Shown here: in pieces, positions 52,342-60,856 of the stretch
How positions within the stretch are numbered: the first letter of the stretch is position 1
Layout of the letters: every line of letters starts with the position of its first letter
NCBI RefSeq assembly: GCF_052161615.1
Contig: NZ_CP197417.1
Coordinates: 558,001 to 622,000 of the forward strand
DNA length: 64,000 bases
Direction: 5' to 3'
Source: Aeoliella sp052161615
GTDB taxonomy: Bacteria; Planctomycetota; Planctomycetia; Pirellulales; Lacipirellulaceae
Program-made: the position numbers and the translations under genes
The notes under the pieces: generated by a model
What the model was told of the DNA's origin: nothing
Database searches by the model: none
Seen by the model: the letters and a program-made list of their open reading frames with translations, nothing else

Positions 52342-53655
52342 CTACAGCGCCCGGCGATGCCGGCGTCCACGCCGTGCACCCGGAAGTTGTGGCGGCTTGG
52401 GCTTTTCTTCTTCCGCCGGTGCCGCGGCTTCGCCGTCGGGGTGGGCAGGGGTGGCGCTTGCCACGGGAACGATCGTCGAGAACCCTTCGATCTCGTCGCG
52501 CTTCAGCAGGCGATTGATCAGAATCTCGATCCGCGTTAGCTCGGGACCCTCTTCGGGCGTTACGAACGTGTAGGCCACGCCTTCGCGGCCCATGCGGCCG
52601 GTGCGGCCCACGCGGTGGACGTAATCGTCCGAGGCCTGGGGAATGTCGTAGTTCACAATGTGCGAGATGCCACTGACATCGATACCGCGGCCCACCACGT
52701 CGGTGGCCACCAGCACCTTGATCTCGCCCGCGCGAAACTGCTTCATCACCTTGTCTCGGGCACCCTGGGCCATGTCGCCGTGGATGCAGTCGACCGCTTT
52801 GACGACCTTCGTCAGCTTGCGCTGAATGCGATCGGTGCCACGCTTGGTGCGGCAGAACACGATCGCCTGCTCGGGCTGCTCGCGTTCAATCAGCTTCACC
52901 AAGAGGTCGTACTTCTTGGTCGCTTCGACCGTGAAGTAGTACTGATCAATTGTGTCGACGGTCTTCGTCTTGTCGGAGAAGTCGAGCACCACCGGATCGC
53001 GCATGTAACGCTGGGCGAGTCGCTCGACGGCCGGGGCCACCGTGGCTGACAGCAGCAGCGTCTGACGCTCCTTGGGGCAACGGCGGAGGATCTTCTCGAT
53101 GTCGGGGCGGAAGCCGATGTCGAGCATCCGGTCGGCTTCGTCCAGCACCACGGTCTGCAGACCGTCGAGCACCAGCGTGCCGCGGCTCATATGATCGAGC
53201 ACTCGGCCAGGCGTACCGACCACAATGTCAGCTCCCTTTTCGAGCTTGCCGACTTGCTGGCGAATGGGCTTGCCGCCGTACACGGCGATGGTGCGGACCT
53301 TGCGTCCGAAGCTTAGCTTTTCGATTTCATCGCGCACCTGCACGGCGAGTTCGCGCGTGGGAACCAGCACCAGGGCTTGGGGGGGCGAGTTGCGCTTCTT
53401 TTCCAAGCGCTCCAGGATCGGAATGCCGAAACTGGCAGTCTTGCCCGTACCCGTGCGAGCCTGGCCCAGCACGTCTTTGCCGGTCAAAGCAATGGGGATG
53501 ACACCGGCCTGCACGGGGCTTGGCTGGTGGTAGCAGGCTTCTTCGAGCGCGCTGAGCATGATGTCCGAGACGCCAAGCTCGGCAAAAGAAGTCGTCGAAT
53601 GCACCGCTTGAGGCGCGGCGGGTTCGGTAACGGCGTTTTCGGTAGATTCGGTCAC
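52342..53655 (-). CDS. DEAD-box RNA helicase
   Basis: This 437-residue ATP-dependent RNA helicase has motifs Q (FAELGVSDIMLSALEEACYHQPSPVQ), I (ARTGTGKTASF), Ia (PTRELAVQ), Ib (TPGRVLDH), II (VLDEADRMLD), III (LSATV), IV (AIVFCRTKRGTDR), V (ATDVVGRGIDV) and VI (HRVGRTGRMGREG). A short basic tail ends the protein (KPKPPQLPGARRGRRHRRAL). It resembles RhlE/CsdA-type helicases for ribosome assembly or RNA turnover. GTG start at 53655; AGGAG lies 15 bp upstream. Confidence 0.93.
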   Translation of the reverse strand: MTESTENAVTEPAAPQAVHSTTSFAELGVSDIMLSALEEACYHQPSPVQAGVIPIALTGKDVLGQARTGTGKTASFGIPILERLEKKRNSPPQALVLVPTRELAVQVRDEIEKLSFGRKVRTIAVYGGKPIRQQVGKLEKGADIVVGTPGRVLDHMSRGTLVLDGLQTVVLDEADRMLDIGFRPDIEKILRRCPKERQTLLLSATVAPAVERLAQRYMRDPVVLDFSDKTKTVDTIDQYYFTVEATKKYDLLVKLIEREQPEQAIVFCRTKRGTDRIQRKLTKVVKAVDCIHGDMAQGARDKVMKQFRAGEIKVLVATDVVGRGIDVSGISHIVNYDIPQASDDYVHRVGRTGRMGREGVAYTFVTPEEGPELTRIEILINRLLKRDEIEGFSTIVPVASATPAHPDGEAAAPAEEEKPKPPQLPGARRGRRHRRAL

Positions 53656-53697
53656 GAGGGCGATAAATGCTCCTAACTGCTTATTTAGTTTGAGGTT

Positions 53698-53726
53698 AGG
53701 GTACCAATTGCTAGCTCAAACGTCAA
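53698..53726 (-). promoter_or_regulatory. candidate promoter of the helicase gene
   Basis: Minus strand TTGACG (53726-53721), 17-bp spacer, TACCCT (53703-53698). The -35 is good, the -10 weak. The message would have ~35 nt of leader before GTG 53655, with AGGAG in it. Confidence 0.35.
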
Positions 53727-53993
53727 TGTCGGCAAGATAGGACGTTGGGCGCAACTACCGTGAAACCCCACTAGATTTCTCGACGCAGGTAAAGATGGCC
53801 ACGAAGAGGAAGAAAAGCCACGAAAACCGGTGACTCGGGGCCCCTTCACCAATCTGGCCGCCTATAAGCACCCTCACGCCCAGCCGAATGCCGTCGAACT
53901 CCCGGTCTGCCGGCTGCTACATCGGACCTTTTTGTGTGTTTTCTTCCTTTTCGTGGCTACCTCTTCGGCGCGTTGGCATGCCGCGTAGAAACG

Positions 53994-54035
53994 AAAAAAG
54001 GCTGGCTACGGCACCGGAGTGCTTTTGCCAGCCTT
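53994..54035 (-). terminator. intrinsic terminator of the H1-like gene
   Basis: On the minus strand AAGGCTGGC ... GCCAGCCTTTTTT, with a second small stem (GCACTCCGGTGC) in the loop and a T run. It lies ~85 bp after the stop of the histone-H1-like gene. Confidence 0.9.
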
Positions 54036-54118
54036 GTAGGTTGCTACTTCCACCGCAGATTTGTTGGGTGGATCAGGAATCCGCTAGAAGAATCCCAGCA
54101 GACTCCGCCGCCACAGAA

Positions 54119-54364
54119 TTACATAGCGGGCTTGGCGGTCTTCGGAGCGGCCTTCTTAGCGGCCTTCTTCTTGGTCGACTTCTTGGGAGCGGCCTTCTTG
54201 GTGGCCTTCTTCTTGGTCGACTTCTTGGGAGCAGCAGCCTTCTTCGTGGCTTTCTTCTTGGTCGACTTCTTAGGAGCGGCCTTCTTGGTGGCCTTCTTCT
54301 TGGTCGACTTCTTGGGGGCTGCCGGCGTGGCGGTCTTCTTGGCCACCTTCTTCTTCGTTGCCAT
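54119..54364 (-). CDS. histone H1-like basic protein
   Basis: This 81-residue, very Lys/Ala-rich protein resembles the C-terminal tails of eukaryotic H1 and bacterial HctA/AlgP-like proteins. After MATKKKVAKKTATPAAPKK come four repeats of ~14-15 residues (KKSTKKKATKKAAP), visible at the DNA level as tandem ~42-45 bp repeats. It probably binds and compacts DNA. ATG at 54364 has AAGAAGGAG upstream at 9 nt. A strong terminator follows. Copy-number change in the tandem repeats would be expected. Confidence 0.85.
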   Translation of the reverse strand: MATKKKVAKKTATPAAPKKSTKKKATKKAAPKKSTKKKATKKAAAPKKSTKKKATKKAAPKKSTKKKAAKKAAPKTAKPAM

Positions 54365-54633
54365 TTCCAATGGCTCCTTCTTAACGCGCCCTTGTTTTTG
54401 TTAGGTCCCTTCCTTGGGCGCTCGCAAGAAGGAAGGAACCGGTGTGTGCACCTCTTAGTCGAGGGCGGGTTGATCGGGTCTCATGCGACGTGCGACCAAC
54501 CGTTCATGCGCGAATTGAAGCAACTTGCCCAACTGCTTGTCAAGTGGAATCGGCAGAATCGATAAAGCTCAATAAAGAATTTTTGTCGATCGCACCGCGC
54601 ACCACACCTCGCGCGATCTTTCCGGCGCGTCTT
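54365..54633. other. gap upstream of the H1-like gene
   Basis: It contains a hairpin (CCTTCCTTG...CAAGAAGGAAGG, 54408-54438), and further upstream relative to the gene an AT-rich stretch (~54560-54600). No gene is seen. Confidence 0.5.
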
Positions 54634-55842
54634 TTACGACGCCGCGCGCGACCGCTCGGCGACCCACGCGAGGAGCGCCGCGTACTGCTTCGCGAAGTCG
54701 TGCTCGGTGGTGCCAAGCGGGCTCTTGAAGAAGCTCGCCAGCGCGGCCATCGCGCCTGTCTCACCCCCTCGCGCGCCGGCGTCCACCAGCCTCACCAAGT
54801 CGAGCACCAGCGGCGCGGCGAGCGCCGAGTCGCAGCCTTGCCAGGTGAACTGAAGCGTCATAAAAGTCCCTAAAAAACCGCGAAAATGAATATGATCCCA
54901 CGCGGTCTTCCAGTCGCCGAGGCTTTCGATGTACTCGATCGAAACAAGTGTCTGAGGGTCGTAACCCAGCGTTCCACTCACCACACGATCCTTCGTCGCG
55001 ACCTTCGCCGCGCGGTTGTCGGGGTTGTCTAAAATCCGGCCGTCGAGGTTGCCAAAAATGTTGTGACCCACCCAGCTCATCACGTCCAAGTTGCGGTGCG
55101 CGAACATCGGCGCGAGCACCGTCTTCATCAACGTCTCGCCCGTCTTGCCGTCTTGTCCGGCGTGGCAGATTTTTTTTTGCTTTGCGAGGTCCTCGAGCGC
55201 TAAAAACGTCGCGCCGGGCGATGGAGTAAAATTTACAAAAGGCATTTCGAGCTCCAGCGCGGCGATCGCGTAGAGCGTGCTCGAAGGGATCGCGAAGCCC
55301 GGTTCATCCAACAGCGGCGCGAGTTCGTTCCAGGTTGCTGGCAGCGCGCTAGCAAACGTTGGTTCGGTCGACGCCACGTTCACGACCACCACGCCGCGAA
55401 GCTGATGGGCCTCGACGAAGTTCCTCAGGTCGCGCTGTAAACGCCGGATAAGCTCGCTGGGAGCCACTTCAGCGTCATTGACTGGGGGTACGTCCGCCAG
55501 ATTGCGAATCGCAGAGCCCGAGTGATAGGCGATTCCGGGGGCGATTCGCGTCGAAATTTCGGCGAGTTCCCCCGCGCACGCCTCGACGAGCTCCGCCGGC
55601 ACCACACGCTCGGCCGCCAAGCGACGAGCGGTTGCCAACAGATCGGGCGTACGAATGTCGTGGCCACCCACCACTAGTTCGTCCCAGGTCACGAGTTCGA
55701 GTGGTGCGAACTCGACCAACTCGGTGACGAGTCCCACCTTGGGGGCGAGCTTCTTTTGCAGGGCCACCAGCCCCACCGTAGCGGTGGTCGCCACGTTGCC
55801 ACAAGCACCAATGAGCCAAACGCCAAGCTTCTTTTCCGCCAT
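54634..55842 (-). CDS. ino1: inositol-3-phosphate synthase
   Basis: This 402-residue enzyme makes myo-inositol 1-phosphate from glucose 6-phosphate with NAD. The NAD-binding start is VWLIGACGNVATTATVG; other family segments are VNVASTEPTF, FVNFTPSPGATFLALEDLA, KTGETLMKTVLAPMFAHRNLDVMSWVGHNIFGNLDGRILDNPDNRAAKV, and YDPQTLVSIEYIESLGDWKTAWDHIHFRGFLG. It is common in planctomycetes, which use inositol for lipids or solutes. ATG at 55842. The C-terminus (AERSRAAS) is typical in length. It has no operon partner in the same orientation; the aminotransferase gene is divergent. Confidence 0.92.
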   Translation of the reverse strand: MAEKKLGVWLIGACGNVATTATVGLVALQKKLAPKVGLVTELVEFAPLELVTWDELVVGGHDIRTPDLLATARRLAAERVVPAELVEACAGELAEISTRIAPGIAYHSGSAIRNLADVPPVNDAEVAPSELIRRLQRDLRNFVEAHQLRGVVVVNVASTEPTFASALPATWNELAPLLDEPGFAIPSSTLYAIAALELEMPFVNFTPSPGATFLALEDLAKQKKICHAGQDGKTGETLMKTVLAPMFAHRNLDVMSWVGHNIFGNLDGRILDNPDNRAAKVATKDRVVSGTLGYDPQTLVSIEYIESLGDWKTAWDHIHFRGFLGTFMTLQFTWQGCDSALAAPLVLDLVRLVDAGARGGETGAMAALASFFKSPLGTTEHDFAKQYAALLAWVAERSRAAS

Positions 55843-56253
55843 CTCTTACACTTTGCTGGGTACGTGGAGGTAGTAGAGTCCCTACCCGTCCCAGGCCCTT
55901 AGGCGGGTGCCGCGACGACAATTCGGGGAAGTTCACGCGGTTCTCGGAAGCGCCGTGAACACTAGGAACGCCCCGGATGTCGTTCTATAACGATTTTGGT
56001 ACGGCCCGACCGCAGTTACAAGTGACAACTCTCTTGTTTATCCAACGGTGGGAGGGCTCTCTGACGCCCCAGCTATAACTGTAGGAGGGCTCTTTGAGCC
56101 CGATGGCCTCAGAAGTTCGCTTCCCTATCGACCGCTCCTGCAACTGCACTCCGTAACTGCACTCCTTAACTGCCATGTAACCAGACGCCTCACGGCGTCC
56201 GCTCGCCTAAACGAGTCCCCAGCACCCAGTCCCTAACCCCCTCCCGCACAGGC
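55843..56253. repeat. ~410-bp gap with small repeats, including the copy shared with bioD
   Basis: GGAGGGCTCTCTGACGCCCC (56049) and GGAGGGCTCTTTGAGCCCG (56083) form a pair. AACTGCACTCC is repeated in tandem (56148-56175). 56181-56208 is the repeat found inside bioD. A C-rich tail (gtccctaaccccctcccgc) leads to the aminotransferase start. Confidence 0.7.
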
Positions 56254-57447
56254 ATGTTCGACACCATTCAGCCCGCTCCCGCCGATCCTATTCTTGGTCT
56301 TACCGACGCCTTTCGCGCCGACCCGAATCCTAAAAAGATCAACCTGGGCGTCGGCGTCTATCAGGATGCGGCGGGCAAGACGCCGGTGCTGAAGTCCGTC
56401 GCCACGGCGGCCCAGCGCGTGCTTGACGCCAACCCGAGCATGTCTTACTTGCCCATTCCCGGTTTGCCCGAGTACGCGGCCGGCGTGCAGTCGTTGCTGT
56501 TTGGCGACGACCATGAAGTAGTCACGTCGGGCCGCGCGAAGACCGCCCAAACGCCCGGCGGCACCGGCGCCCTGCGCGTCACCGGCGACTTCCTCGGTTC
56601 AAACTTGTCGGGCTCGACCATGTGGGTTACCGATCCCACCTGGCCCAACCACCCCAGCATCTTCCAGGCGGCTGGCGTGTCGATGGCCAAGTTCCCGTAC
56701 TTCGACCCCAAGACGAATGGCCTCGCGTGGAGCGACATGCTCTCCGCGCTCAATGAGGTCCCGACCGGCGATGCCGTGCTGCTGCATGCATGCTGTCACA
56801 ACCCCACCGGCGTCGACCCCACGCCCGACGAGTGGCGGCAGATCGCCGAACTGCTCAATAGCCGTGGCATCCTTCCGGTGCTCGACTTCGCCTACCAAGG
56901 TTTCGGCGATGGCATCGAACAAGACGCCGCCGCCATCCGCCTGTTCGCCGAGTTGGGTGGCGAGTTCGTGGTTTGCAGCTCGTTCTCTAAGAACTTCGGC
57001 ATGTACTGCGAGCGTGTCGGTGCGGTGACGTTCGTCGCCAAGGACGCAAAGCAAGCCGACATCGTCAACAGCCAAGTGAAGCGGGCGATTCGTTCGAACT
57101 ACTCCAACCCGCCCGCCTTCGGTGCCCGCGTGGTCGCCACCGTGCTCGGCGACGCTACGCTGCGTCGCGAGTGGGAGCAGGAACTCGCCTCGATGCGCGA
57201 CCGCATCAATGGCATGCGGACCTTGCTAGTCGACAAGCTGGCAGAGAAAGGCGTACCGGGCGACTTCTCGTTCATTAAGTCGCAGCGGGGCATGTTCTCC
57301 TTCGCGGGCCTCACCAAAGAGCACGTCCACGCCCTCCGCGACCGCTACGCCATCTACATGGTCGACTCCGGCCGCATCAACGTCGCCGGCATCAGCGAAT
57401 CGAACGTCGACCCCCTGACCGAAGCCATCGCCGAGGTGGTGAAATAA
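56254..57447 (+). CDS. aspartate/aromatic aminotransferase (class I, PLP)
   Basis: This 397-residue PLP-dependent transaminase of the AspC/TyrB family has PADPILGLTDAFRADPNPKKINLGVGVYQD at the start, TPGGTGALRVTGDFL, WPNHPSIFQAAG, HACCHNPTGVDPTPDEW, LPVLDFAYQGFGDG (PLP-contacting Asp/Tyr), and the PLP Lys in CSSFSKNFGMYCERVGAVTFV. NVAGISESNVDPLTEAI is near the end. It interconverts aspartate and oxaloacetate, and possibly aromatic amino acids. The start follows a C-rich leader without a Shine-Dalgarno. Confidence 0.92.
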   Translation: MFDTIQPAPADPILGLTDAFRADPNPKKINLGVGVYQDAAGKTPVLKSVATAAQRVLDANPSMSYLPIPGLPEYAAGVQSLLFGDDHEVVTSGRAKTAQTPGGTGALRVTGDFLGSNLSGSTMWVTDPTWPNHPSIFQAAGVSMAKFPYFDPKTNGLAWSDMLSALNEVPTGDAVLLHACCHNPTGVDPTPDEWRQIAELLNSRGILPVLDFAYQGFGDGIEQDAAAIRLFAELGGEFVVCSSFSKNFGMYCERVGAVTFVAKDAKQADIVNSQVKRAIRSNYSNPPAFGARVVATVLGDATLRREWEQELASMRDRINGMRTLLVDKLAEKGVPGDFSFIKSQRGMFSFAGLTKEHVHALRDRYAIYMVDSGRINVAGISESNVDPLTEAIAEVVK

Positions 57448-57452
57448 GTCGT

Positions 57453-57740
57453 GTAGGCCGTATCAAGCTCCGCGCCGATACGGCAATTCCAACGGTCTTG
57501 CTGAGCAACCTCAGAGGTGGCTGGGGACGAACCGCCTCCACCATGTCATTCTGAGGGAGCCCCAGCGACCGAAGAATCTCGCGTGCCATTCTCTCACGTG
57601 CAGGGTGGCTGGGGACGAGTCCTACGAGCCCCCAGATCTCCAATTCCACTGGGGGCTCGCAGGACTCGTCCCCAGCCACCCGATGTCTCTGCAGGGACTA
57701 GGAGATCCTTCGGTCGCCTATAGGCTCCCTCAGGATGACA
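57453..57740. repeat. cluster of family G, F and A repeats with a long hairpin
   Basis: G (GTAGGCCGTATCAAGC...) at 57453-57484; F (GGTGGCTGGGGACGA) at 57516-57530; A at 57544-57590; a near-perfect 33-bp-arm inverted F pair at 57603-57681 (one mismatch); and inverted A at 57700-57740. Together they fill most of the 515-bp gap between the aminotransferase and glgA genes. Confidence 0.88.
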
Positions 57741-57926
57741 TGTCGCGGAAAGCATTAGGCTCCCACCCCGCCCGCCTATTCCGCCTGTACCAAATGCACC
57801 ACCCCGCAGGCGACTTTTCCGGCTGCGCCCGCTGGGTAGGCTTGAGCGGCTGACGAAAGTTTGCCGATCGTGGTATGGTTGAAGGACCGCCGGACGTCTC
57901 GTGCCTACGGTCCAAGATTCCATACC

Positions 57927-57955
57927 GACCACGGCCCTAACGGGCCCCGCTCGCC
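57927..57955 (+). repeat. family H leader element before glgA
   Basis: ACCACGGCCCTAACGGGCCC then CGCTCGCC, 7 bp before ATG 57963. Similar elements precede the 70-aa and 168-aa genes of the phage-like module, in the same orientation relative to the gene. Confidence 0.75.
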
Positions 57956-57962
57956 AAATATT

Positions 57963-59444
57963 ATGAACGTACTTTTTGCCTCTGCCGAAGCTGTGCCGTT
58001 TGCCAAGACAGGTGGTCTCGGGGACGTTTGCGGAAGCTTGCCCCGCGAGCTCGTGGCGCGAGGGGTCCGCACGAGCCTCGTGATCCCTGCGTTTCGCCAG
58101 GCCCTGAACTGTGGCCAGCCAATCGAGCCGACCGGTATCGAGTTCGAGGTCCCCATCGCCGGCCAGCAGGTGCATGGTCGCATTCTGAAGAGCGTGCTCC
58201 CCGACTCCGACGTCCCCGTTTACCTGGTCGACCAACCTTCGTACTACGATCGCCCCGAGCTCTATCGCGAAGCGGGCAACGACTACAACGACAACTGCGA
58301 GCGGTTCGTGTTCTTCAACCGCGCGGTGCTCGAAGTCATCGATCAGATCCTGCCCGACACGCAGATCGTCCACGCCCACGACTGGACCGCCGGCCTCGTG
58401 CCCGTGTACCTGAAGACCATCACGGGCCACAACGTCGCGTTCGGCGACATCGCCTCGTTGTTCACGATTCATAATCTCGCCTACCAGGGTTCGTTCTGGC
58501 ACTGGGACATGGAACTCACCGGGCTCGACTGGAAGTACTTCAACTGGCAGCAGATGGAGTTCTACGGCAAGCTCAACTTCATGAAGAGCGCGCTGGTGTT
58601 CGCCGACGCCGTGAGCACCGTGAGCCCCACCTACGCCAAAGAGATTCAGCATTCGGAGCACGGCTGCGGACTCGAAGGAGTGCTTCAGGATCGTTCGCAG
58701 GACCTGTTCGGCGTGCTCAACGGCTGCGACTACGGCGAGTGGAATCCCGAGGCCGACGCGTTCTTGCCTCAGCAGTTCAACGCCGAGAACTTCGTCGCCG
58801 GCAAGGCCGAGTGCAAACGCGCGCTACAACAAGAGCTTGGTTTGCCCCAGAAGGCCGAGACGCCGCTGGTGGTGATCGTCGGACGCCTCGCCGATCAAAA
58901 AGGCTTCGACCTGATCGCGCCATTGATTCCGCAGTTCGCCTCGCGCGGCGCGGTGCAGTTCGCCATCCTCGGCACGGGCGAACCTCACTACCACGCGCTG
59001 CTTTCGGACCTGGCCAGCAAGTACCCTGATCAAGTCGCGGTGCGACTGGAGTTCTCCAATGCACTGGCGCATCGCTTTGAAGCCGCTGGCGATTTGTTCC
59101 TGATGCCGAGCCGCTACGAGCCGTGCGGCCTCAACCAGATGTACAGCCTGCGTTACGGCACGGTGCCGATTGTCCGCGCAACAGGTGGCCTCGCCGACAC
59201 CATCACCGACGGCACCGACCACGCCCTGAGCAACGGCACCGCCAACGGCTTCTCGTTCGTCGAGTACACGAGCGACGCCCTGGCCTCGACCATCGAACGC
59301 GCGCTGTCGCTCTACCGCAGCCCCGACGCCTGGCGCCGCCTGGTTCGCACCGGCATGAACCAAGACTGGAGCTGGCGCACCAGCGCCCAACAGTACGTGC
59401 ATGTGTACGAAGAGACGCTGGCGCGGTTGGGTTCGATGGTGTGA
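57963..59444 (+). CDS. glgA: glycogen synthase (GT5)
   Basis: This 493-residue ADP-glucose-dependent starch/glycogen synthase has the N-terminal FASAEAVPFAKTGGLGDVCGSLPREL (K-x-G-G-L-G-D, ADP-glucose site), HAHDWTAGLVPVYLK, FTIHNLAYQGSF, VVIVGRLADQKGFDLI, and the C-terminal EPCGLNQMYSLRYGTVPIVRATGGLADTI (Glu-rich catalytic loop). MNVLFASAEA directly follows the family H leader. The 34 in-frame codons upstream are not coding. It may work with the GH57 enzyme 10 kb upstream in glycogen metabolism. Confidence 0.95.
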   Translation: MNVLFASAEAVPFAKTGGLGDVCGSLPRELVARGVRTSLVIPAFRQALNCGQPIEPTGIEFEVPIAGQQVHGRILKSVLPDSDVPVYLVDQPSYYDRPELYREAGNDYNDNCERFVFFNRAVLEVIDQILPDTQIVHAHDWTAGLVPVYLKTITGHNVAFGDIASLFTIHNLAYQGSFWHWDMELTGLDWKYFNWQQMEFYGKLNFMKSALVFADAVSTVSPTYAKEIQHSEHGCGLEGVLQDRSQDLFGVLNGCDYGEWNPEADAFLPQQFNAENFVAGKAECKRALQQELGLPQKAETPLVVIVGRLADQKGFDLIAPLIPQFASRGAVQFAILGTGEPHYHALLSDLASKYPDQVAVRLEFSNALAHRFEAAGDLFLMPSRYEPCGLNQMYSLRYGTVPIVRATGGLADTITDGTDHALSNGTANGFSFVEYTSDALASTIERALSLYRSPDAWRRLVRTGMNQDWSWRTSAQQYVHVYEETLARLGSMV

Positions 59445-59470
59445 GGGGCGTGACGCGCTGCCCAACGTAC

Positions 59471-59535
59471 TCCCAGGGTAGCGGCGACAGCATTGGATAT
59501 CAGGTCCGTGTGCCTTCGCCGCCGCAACCCTGGGA
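59471..59535. repeat. inverted repeat after glgA
   Basis: CCCAGGGTAGCGGCG and CGCCGCCGCAACCCTGGG enclose ~30 bp. It separates glgA from the convergent phage-like module; possibly a terminator or a further repeat family. Confidence 0.65.
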
Positions 59536-59547
59536 TCTAAGCTGCCA

Positions 59548-60177
59548 CTATTCCCTCCGCACCACCGCCACCGGCAGCTCCCCAATCCTTCCAGCCCCCG
59601 CGTAGCTCACCACGCGGTACACCACTCCATCGCCACCTACAATGCGGTGACGATGATCGAGCGGCGTGTCGTCATCCAGCGTCACGCGAAAGAGCGCCGT
59701 CGAACTCGCTGGCTCCGCCGTTTCGTCTACCGTGGTTTCATGCGGTTGAATCCGCGCGTGCACTGCTGGCCGCAAAGGTTGCCAGCCGGTGATTTCTTCG
59801 TCGCTCCAAATCGCCTCTTGAATATCGACTAAACAATCGAGGCCGTGGGCGATGCGGAGATTCCGCGCCTCGCACTTCACACGGGTGTCGCCCTGCGTTC
59901 GTTCGACGGTCAGGATCGTGTAGCACTCGCCGCTGGCCTCGCGTAATCGATCGCCGAGCGCCGGCAATCGCTCGTCCGCGGGCCACTCGAACTGCCACAC
60001 GACTTCGGTCGCCACGACATAGCCACCGGTCGGCTCGCGCTCGGCGCTGCGATGACTGAAACGCCACGCAACCGCGATGTCGCTCTTTGACGACGAGCCA
60101 CGCCGCAGCAGCGTCACCGGCTCCGTGGCGTCGACGACCTTCGAGAAGTCACCGGTCGTATTCCATGCGATTGGCAT
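59548..60177 (-). CDS. phage-like module: unknown protein 1
   Basis: This 209-residue protein of unknown function is last of the minus-strand series. It has no membrane or signal segment, and is beta-rich (VVWQFEWPADERLPALGDRLREASGECYTIL; RFSHRSAEREPTGGYVV). Its ATG at 60177 overlaps the stop codon of the preceding gene by one base (TAATG), as in phage gene clusters. A head-tail adaptor or tail role is only inferred from position. Confidence 0.55.
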   Translation of the reverse strand: MPIAWNTTGDFSKVVDATEPVTLLRRGSSSKSDIAVAWRFSHRSAEREPTGGYVVATEVVWQFEWPADERLPALGDRLREASGECYTILTVERTQGDTRVKCEARNLRIAHGLDCLVDIQEAIWSDEEITGWQPLRPAVHARIQPHETTVDETAEPASSTALFRVTLDDDTPLDHRHRIVGGDGVVYRVVSYAGAGRIGELPVAVVRRE

Positions 60178-60389
60178 TAGGTTCCTCCTCGCGAGCGAAG
60201 TTCAAACGGCTCTTGTTCCGAAATCTTCGCGTCGCACCAGTCGACGGTCGCTTGAAGCGACTCGACGTACTCCTGCCAGTGCACGCGCTGCCCATCGAGC
60301 CAGTACGTCGGCTTCGGCTCGGCACGAATCTCCGCAATCTGTGCCAGCGTACTACTGCGAATCGCCTGAAATTGTTGAATGTCTGTCAT
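60177..60389 (-). CDS. phage-like module: small unknown protein
   Basis: This 70-residue protein (MTDIQQFQAIRSSTLAQIAEI...) has helical predicted character and an aromatic patch (YWLDGQRVHWQEYVESLQATVDW). It is preceded by the family H element 13 bp upstream, and its TAA overlaps the next ATG. Small proteins of this look occur next to head-tail genes. Function unknown. Confidence 0.55.
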   Translation of the reverse strand: MTDIQQFQAIRSSTLAQIAEIRAEPKPTYWLDGQRVHWQEYVESLQATVDWCDAKISEQEPFELRSRGGT

Positions 60390-60402
60390 GTCATTGGTTC
60401 CA

Positions 60403-60429
60403 GCGAGCGGGGCCCGTAAGAGCCGTGGT
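60403..60429 (-). repeat. family H element upstream of the 70-aa gene
   Basis: GCGAGCGGGGCCCGTAAGAG plus CCGTGGT on the plus strand. Read on the minus strand it stands 13 bp before the ATG, as in the glgA copy. Confidence 0.7.
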
Positions 60430-60457
60430 AATTGTGAGGTAAAAAAGGACCGTCGTT

Positions 60458-60856
60458 TCAAATACACGTCACCAGAAACCGAAACACCATCCGCTGACCC
60501 ACCACCGGCACGACTTCGTACCGCACCTGGTAATCGACGCCGGCCGTGGGGAAGGCGTCGTGCTCGTCGATCGCGAGGTCGTGGCGGAAGTTGTAACCCA
60601 TCTCGTCCATGGTCCACGGAGCGCCCGTCTCGAGTTCGTCACGGAACATTTCGTCGGGATCCAGTTCGACGTTGTCGTGTCCCTCGACCGGAACGAGCGT
60701 GTCGTGGTCGCAGTGGTCCACTTCGAGCACGCTGTAATGCAGCAGTGCCACGTCGCTCGGCGCAATCGCGTCCCCCTCGGGACCCACGATGCGGGCCATC
60801 AGCACCGCCGGGCCGTTCTTAAACACCACACCTCGGATATCGTTTGCAGTTGTCAT
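60458..60856 (-). CDS. phage-like module: unknown protein 2
   Basis: This 132-residue protein (MTTANDIRGVVFKNGPAVLMARIVGPEGDAIAPSDV...) is beta-rich with an acidic middle (HDTLVPVEGHDNVELDPDEMFRDELETG) and a C-terminal YEVVPVVGQRMVFRFLV strand. No signal. Possibly a tail or fibre-related small protein; unassigned. Confidence 0.5.
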   Translation of the reverse strand: MTTANDIRGVVFKNGPAVLMARIVGPEGDAIAPSDVALLHYSVLEVDHCDHDTLVPVEGHDNVELDPDEMFRDELETGAPWTMDEMGYNFRHDLAIDEHDAFPTAGVDYQVRYEVVPVVGQRMVFRFLVTCI

